From Planctomycetaceae bacterium (lineage in GTDB: Bacteria > Planctomycetota > Phycisphaerae > Sedimentisphaerales > Anaerohalosphaeraceae): a stretch of 64,000 nucleotides of DNA. Of the stretch, positions 60,395-64,000 are shown one piece after another. Position numbers and translations under genes: made by a program. The notes under the pieces were generated by a model that did no database searches, was not told the origin of the DNA, and worked only from the letters and a program-made list of their open reading frames with translations. Location: assembly GCA_021372945.1 (NCBI GenBank), contig JAJFTK010000054.1, positions 20,691 to 84,690 of the forward strand, read 5' to 3'. The stretch's first letter is position 1, and each line of letters starts with the position of its first letter.

Positions 60395-63300
60395 GTGATA
60401 GTGTTGGATCTGAGTCAGGACAAAACGGTGCGTGCGATTGCCGCCCGACTGGCGAGTTATGACCCCGCAAAAGGGCCGGTAAACGTCAGCGGGACGTGGG
60501 GATCCTATGCGCGCCTGCTGGCGGCCCACCTGTGGAAAACGCTCAAACGGCCCGTTTTTTATATATGCCCCCATATTGATGACGCCGATGCCGCGGCCGA
60601 TGACCTCCAGGTTTTTGCAGGTGTTCCTGCACAGACGCTGCCGGTATGGGAGAGCCCTGATGAGGTTACGGATGCCACGGATGAGATCTTGGCGCAGCGG
60701 CTGCGGATGTCGCTGTGGATGGCGTCGCAGCAGCACGCAGAGCCGGACCATTTTCTCATCGCCACGTGCGTGCAGGCACTGAATCAGCCGGTGATACGCC
60801 CCGACACGCTCAGGCAGCAGGGGCTTTCGTTAAGCGCCGGCCAGACGGTCGAGCCTGAGTTGGTCGTCTCATGGCTCACGGACAATCGCTTTGAGCGGGT
60901 GGACAGCGTTGACCTGCCCGGCCAATTCGCGCAGCGAGGCGGCATCATCGATATATTCGCCCCGATCAGTTCCTTCGATTCACACGGGCAGCGGCCGTCG
61001 GATCTAAACGACTCGCGGCCCGTTCGCATCGAATTCTTTGGCGACCGCATTGAAAGCATCCGATCCATTAACCTGGACAGCCAGCTTTCCAGCGAGGCGG
61101 TGACCAGCCTGCAAATCAACGCGTCGCTTTCGACCATCCAGGCGGACAGCACTGAAATGTTCCTGAATCTGCTGCCGCCGGAGACATTGATCATTTTGGA
61201 GGAACCGGTCGAGACGGCCGAGGTTTCGGAGGTCTTCCTGAGCCGGCTTGAAAACCCCGCAGGCATGTACACGTGGCGAGCGGTTTACCAGGCGATCGGC
61301 CTGCACCCATGCCTGCAAATCAGCCGGTTCGCCGCGGCACAGGCCGATTTTCAACTGGATGTGACCAGCGCGCAGCAGTATGAGCATAAGTCAGGCACGA
61401 TCTGGAAGGATCAGCAGGGCGTTCTGGAGGAATTGGTCAAACAGTCCCAAAGCATGCAGGTGGATTTTTATTGCGACAGCCAGGCGGAGATCCAGCGGAT
61501 CAGCCAGATCCTCACGGGCGAAGGCGAGGGCATCCCGGAATCGTTCAAGCTGCTGACCGGTTTTGTGCATCAGGGCTTCATCGTCAATTCGCTAAATACG
61601 ATCGTCATCTCTCACCACGAGGTTTTCGGGCAGGTCTCCATCCGGCGAAGGATCCGGCGGATCCAGAGCGTGTCCAGCATTGACAGTCTGCTCGATCTGA
61701 AAAAAGGCGACTATGTCGTACACATCACCTACGGCATCGGCAAGTTTGTCGGCATCCAGATGATGGAAAAGGCCGGCACGCGCGCCGAGTATATCACGCT
61801 CGAATATGCCGACAAGGTGCAGATCCATGTGCCGGTTTCAAACATTCACCTTGTGCAGAAATTCGTCGGCTCTACACCCAAGCGTCCGCAGTTAAGCAGG
61901 ATCGGGACAAAGAAATGGGAAAAACAGAAGGAGAACGTTGCCAAGGGCGTCGAGGAGATGGCGGCCGAACTGCTGGATCTTCAGGCCCGGCGGCAGAAAC
62001 TCGGGGGCTTCAACTTCGGCGCCGACACGATCTGGCAGCGCGAGTTCGAAGAGTCCTTCCTCTATCAGGAGACGCCGGACCAGATGACCGCCGCTTCGCA
62101 GATCAAAGAGGATATGGCCTCAGAGCGTCCAATGGATCGGCTGCTGTGCGGAGACGTCGGTTACGGCAAGACGGAACTGGCGATGCGCGCGGCGTTCAAG
62201 GCCGTCCAGGCGGGTAAGCAGGTGGCGGTGCTGGTGCCGACGACGGTCTTGTGCGTGCAGCACGGCCGGACCTTCCGCCAGCGATTTGCCGATTTTCCCG
62301 TGCGGGTCGAGATCATCAACCGCTTCAATACCAGTAAGGAAACGCGCGAGATATTGAGCGATTGTCGCAAGGGGATGGTTGATATTCTCATCGGCACGCA
62401 TCGCCTGCTCAGCGATGATGTCGGGTTTAAGGATTTGGGGCTGTTGATCATTGATGAAGAGCAGCGGTTCGGCGTCGAACACAAGGAGCGGCTCAAACGC
62501 TTTCGCGTCAACGTCGATATCCTCACGATGACGGCCACGCCCATTCCGCGGACGCTGCACATGTCCATGATCGGGCTTCGCGACATCAGTTCGCTTTCGA
62601 CGCCGCCGCTGGATCGCAGGGCCGTCGTGACCAAGATCAGCCGCTTTACGGACGAGACTGTCCGCAAGGCCGTTGTGTTCGAGATCAATCGGCAGGGGCA
62701 GGTGTTCTTTCTCTATAATCGCGTGCAGAGCATTGAACGATTTGCCGACCAGGTCCGCACGATCATCAACGACGCTTCCATTCGGATCGACATCGCGCAT
62801 GGGCAGATGCGCAAGCATGAGCTGGAAGACGCGATGATCCGGTTCATTACCGGCCAGACGAGCGTGCTGATCTGCAGCACCATTATCGAATCCGGCATCG
62901 ATATCCCGAATGCCAACACGATGCTCATCAGCGACGCCGACCGCTTCGGGCTGGCGCAGCTGCATCAGCTTCGTGGACGCGTCGGCCGCTACAAGCACCG
63001 CGCGTATGCTTACATGCTGCTTCCGATGACGCGGACGATTACGCCGATTGCCGCTCGCAGGCTCAAGGCGATCGAAGAGTATTCGGAATTGGGCGCCGGT
63101 TTTAGGATCGCGCTGCGCGACCTGGAGATTCGCGGCGCGGGCAACATCCTGGGCGCTGAGCAGTCGGGCCATATTAATACCGTCGGGTATGAATTGTACT
63201 GTCGGCTGTTGAGCGAGGCGGTCAAACGCCTCAAGCATGAGCCCGTTGAGAAGGAGATCGACACCGTTATCGATCTTGGCTTTGAGACGTACATCCCAAA

Positions 63301-63676
63301 GAATTATATTCCCGCGGACCGCCAGCGGTTGGAGGTGTACAGGCGGATCGCATCGGCACGGACGTCCAAGGACCTGGACCGCCTGCGGCTGGAACTGCGG
63401 GATTTGTTTGGTCCGGTTCCTGAGCAGGTTGAGTTTCTTCTGCAGATTTCACAGATACGCCTGTGGGCGGCGGGTTGGAACGTGCAGAGCCTTACGGTAC
63501 AAGGGCCGGACCTGGTTTTTGTGTTTCCTGAGGATGCCTCCGGCGTGGACCTCTTTGCGCGGTACCCCGGTACGGTGCGCATCCCCGACCCGCGAACGGT
63601 TCATTTGCGGCTTGAAAAATCGTATTTTGAACCAAAAACGCTTTTGCCGATCCTGAGAAAGCTGCTCCGGCGGTAA
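60395..63676 (+). CDS. mfd: Transcription-repair coupling factor
   Basis: Mfd removes stalled RNA polymerase from DNA lesions and recruits UvrA. The product is 1093 residues. The N-terminal UvrB-like region includes RGGIIDIFAP and RIEFFGDRIESIRSI. The CarD-like RNA polymerase interaction domain has KKGDYVVHITYGIGKFVGI. The RecG-like motor has Walker A LLCGDVGYGKTELAMRAAF, the DEEQ box LLIIDEEQRFGV, TMTATPIPRTLHMSM, and the TRG region ELGAGFRIALRDLEIRGAGNILGAEQSGH. The C-terminal TRCF domain is present. The start at GTG 60395 is uncertain; GTG 60401 and TTG 60404 are alternatives, and no clear ribosome site is seen. Confidence 0.96.
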   Translation: MIVLDLSQDKTVRAIAARLASYDPAKGPVNVSGTWGSYARLLAAHLWKTLKRPVFYICPHIDDADAAADDLQVFAGVPAQTLPVWESPDEVTDATDEILAQRLRMSLWMASQQHAEPDHFLIATCVQALNQPVIRPDTLRQQGLSLSAGQTVEPELVVSWLTDNRFERVDSVDLPGQFAQRGGIIDIFAPISSFDSHGQRPSDLNDSRPVRIEFFGDRIESIRSINLDSQLSSEAVTSLQINASLSTIQADSTEMFLNLLPPETLIILEEPVETAEVSEVFLSRLENPAGMYTWRAVYQAIGLHPCLQISRFAAAQADFQLDVTSAQQYEHKSGTIWKDQQGVLEELVKQSQSMQVDFYCDSQAEIQRISQILTGEGEGIPESFKLLTGFVHQGFIVNSLNTIVISHHEVFGQVSIRRRIRRIQSVSSIDSLLDLKKGDYVVHITYGIGKFVGIQMMEKAGTRAEYITLEYADKVQIHVPVSNIHLVQKFVGSTPKRPQLSRIGTKKWEKQKENVAKGVEEMAAELLDLQARRQKLGGFNFGADTIWQREFEESFLYQETPDQMTAASQIKEDMASERPMDRLLCGDVGYGKTELAMRAAFKAVQAGKQVAVLVPTTVLCVQHGRTFRQRFADFPVRVEIINRFNTSKETREILSDCRKGMVDILIGTHRLLSDDVGFKDLGLLIIDEEQRFGVEHKERLKRFRVNVDILTMTATPIPRTLHMSMIGLRDISSLSTPPLDRRAVVTKISRFTDETVRKAVVFEINRQGQVFFLYNRVQSIERFADQVRTIINDASIRIDIAHGQMRKHELEDAMIRFITGQTSVLICSTIIESGIDIPNANTMLISDADRFGLAQLHQLRGRVGRYKHRAYAYMLLPMTRTITPIAARRLKAIEEYSELGAGFRIALRDLEIRGAGNILGAEQSGHINTVGYELYCRLLSEAVKRLKHEPVEKEIDTVIDLGFETYIPKNYIPADRQRLEVYRRIASARTSKDLDRLRLELRDLFGPVPEQVEFLLQISQIRLWAAGWNVQSLTVQGPDLVFVFPEDASGVDLFARYPGTVRIPDPRTVHLRLEKSYFEPKTLLPILRKLLRR

Positions 63677-63717
63677 TGGCTTCCGAACCGGGAAATTCCT
63701 GTGTTCGTACAACTATT

Positions 63718-63882
63718 ATGAAAGCGTTTGTGACTATTACAGTTTTCGTCGCCTTGAATTGCGTCGCTGCAAACGATCCTAACGCGGCGGCTCGCATTCG
63801 GCGCGATCCGAATACCGCCGGCAAGAAGGAGGTTCGCATGAAAGAACAGGACCAGAATAGGGTTCATCCGGTTAATGAGTAG
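63718..63882 (+). CDS. Small exported protein, unknown function
   Basis: The product is 54 residues. From ATG 63718 it begins with a signal-like sequence, MKAFVTITVFVALNCVAA, and continues as a very hydrophilic, Asn/Arg/Lys-rich peptide (ARIRRDPNTAGKKE). The Cys near the signal end (LNC) could alternatively be a lipidation site. The frame extends back to 63676, overlapping the mfd stop codon, but the added residues spoil the signal peptide. Its 3' end overlaps the opposite-strand transposase remnant by 19 bases. No family is recognised; it may be a chance frame. Confidence 0.4.
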   Translation: MKAFVTITVFVALNCVAANDPNAAARIRRDPNTAGKKEVRMKEQDQNRVHPVNE

Positions 63883-64000
63883 GTGGCATGGTGGAGGTGG
63901 AGGATCCGAAGTTTTAGGTATTCGTCATCTCTGTATCCGCAGGCTTGGCGTTGTAGCATTCCGATTTTGCGGTTCATTACTTCCAGTTTGCCCGTGCTGA
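63864..64000 (-). mobile_element. ISL3-like transposase, C-terminus only (runs off window)
   Basis: The minus strand is open from the right edge to a TGA at 63866-63864. The 44 residues read TGKLEVMNRKIGMLQRQACG, then YRDDEYLKLRILHLHHATYS. This matches the C-terminal end of DDE transposases of the ISL3/IS204 type: S-N-G-x-x-E-x-x-N-x-K-I-x-x-x-x-R-x-A-x-G-Y/F-R-D-x-x-Y-x-x-L-R. The Glu of the DDE triad corresponds to Glu in KLEVMN. The rest of the element, including whether it is intact, lies outside the window. No terminal inverted repeat is visible in the bases after the stop. Confidence 0.75.

Noticed and set aside
1-64000. tRNA genes, CRISPR arrays, riboswitches
   Set aside because: I looked for tRNA T-arm wording, regularly spaced repeats, and common riboswitch cores in the intergenic gaps and saw none. 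A covariance-model scan would be the decisive check.

Overview
This is a gene-dense, moderately GC-rich bacterial chromosome segment with about 50 genes. The likely source is a planctomycete of the Phycisphaerae type, possibly an anaerobic or fermentative lineage. This assignment is inference. It rests on an ECF sigma factor translationally coupled to a one-pass membrane protein, a prepilin-like H-X-G tail on a membrane protein, an LptD-like outer-membrane protein, secreted GH95-type glycosidases, and a cytoplasmic NAD(P)-linked [NiFe] hydrogenase. No taxonomic marker such as 16S rRNA is present.

Layout. 1-8.3 kb: a protein cut by the left edge, an AAA-like/deoxyribosyltransferase-like fusion, an Hpt protein, a lipoprotein, an acetyltransferase, bioA-bioD and nadB. 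A visibly AT-richer membrane-protein gene follows nadB and lies between two ~50 bp copies of the nadB 3' end. 8.4-9.4 kb: a decayed sugar-acid locus (SDR fragment joined to a frameshifted mannonate dehydratase) and the RNase P RNA gene. 9.5-16.2 kb: a secreted six-hairpin glycosidase and a giant protein made of two GH95 modules. 16-24.9 kb: hemL, two small membrane proteins, a beta-hydroxyacid dehydrogenase, mtnA, a PMT-like glycosyltransferase, a NifU-type protein, ubiE and a YbaK-like protein. 25-35.8 kb: a DRTGG P-loop protein, a response-regulator remnant, a hydrogenase maturation protease, the sigma/anti-sigma-like pair, a PfkB kinase, and the rex-hydBGDA cluster. The cluster has Rex-type operators in its control region and a divergent TerB-like gene. 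36-38.8 kb: an ArsR-family regulator with a perfect palindromic operator, next to a four-domain sulfur-transfer flavoprotein. 39-52.4 kb: LptD-like protein, class II aldolase, S41 protease, lysS, a LolCDE-like ABC transporter, a class IV aminotransferase and a polyprenyl synthase. 52.5-64 kb: UPF0316 protein, an outer-membrane barrel, folC, tkt, pfkA, an IS200-like REP-associated transposase inside a field of hairpin repeats, mfd, a small exported protein, and the C-terminus of an ISL3-like transposase at the right edge.

How the genes work together. Aldolase, transketolase and two phosphofructokinase-type enzymes serve sugar catabolism fed by the secreted glycosidases. The Rex-controlled hydrogenase, its maturation protease and Rex form a redox-balancing unit that would let the cell vent NAD(P)H as H2. 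LptD-like, LolCDE-like and porin-like genes indicate an outer membrane. A recurring local feature is -10 boxes placed so that transcription would begin at or within a few bases of the start codon (bioA, mtnA, ubiE, hydrogenase protease, folC). Such leaderless starts decide several start codons here.
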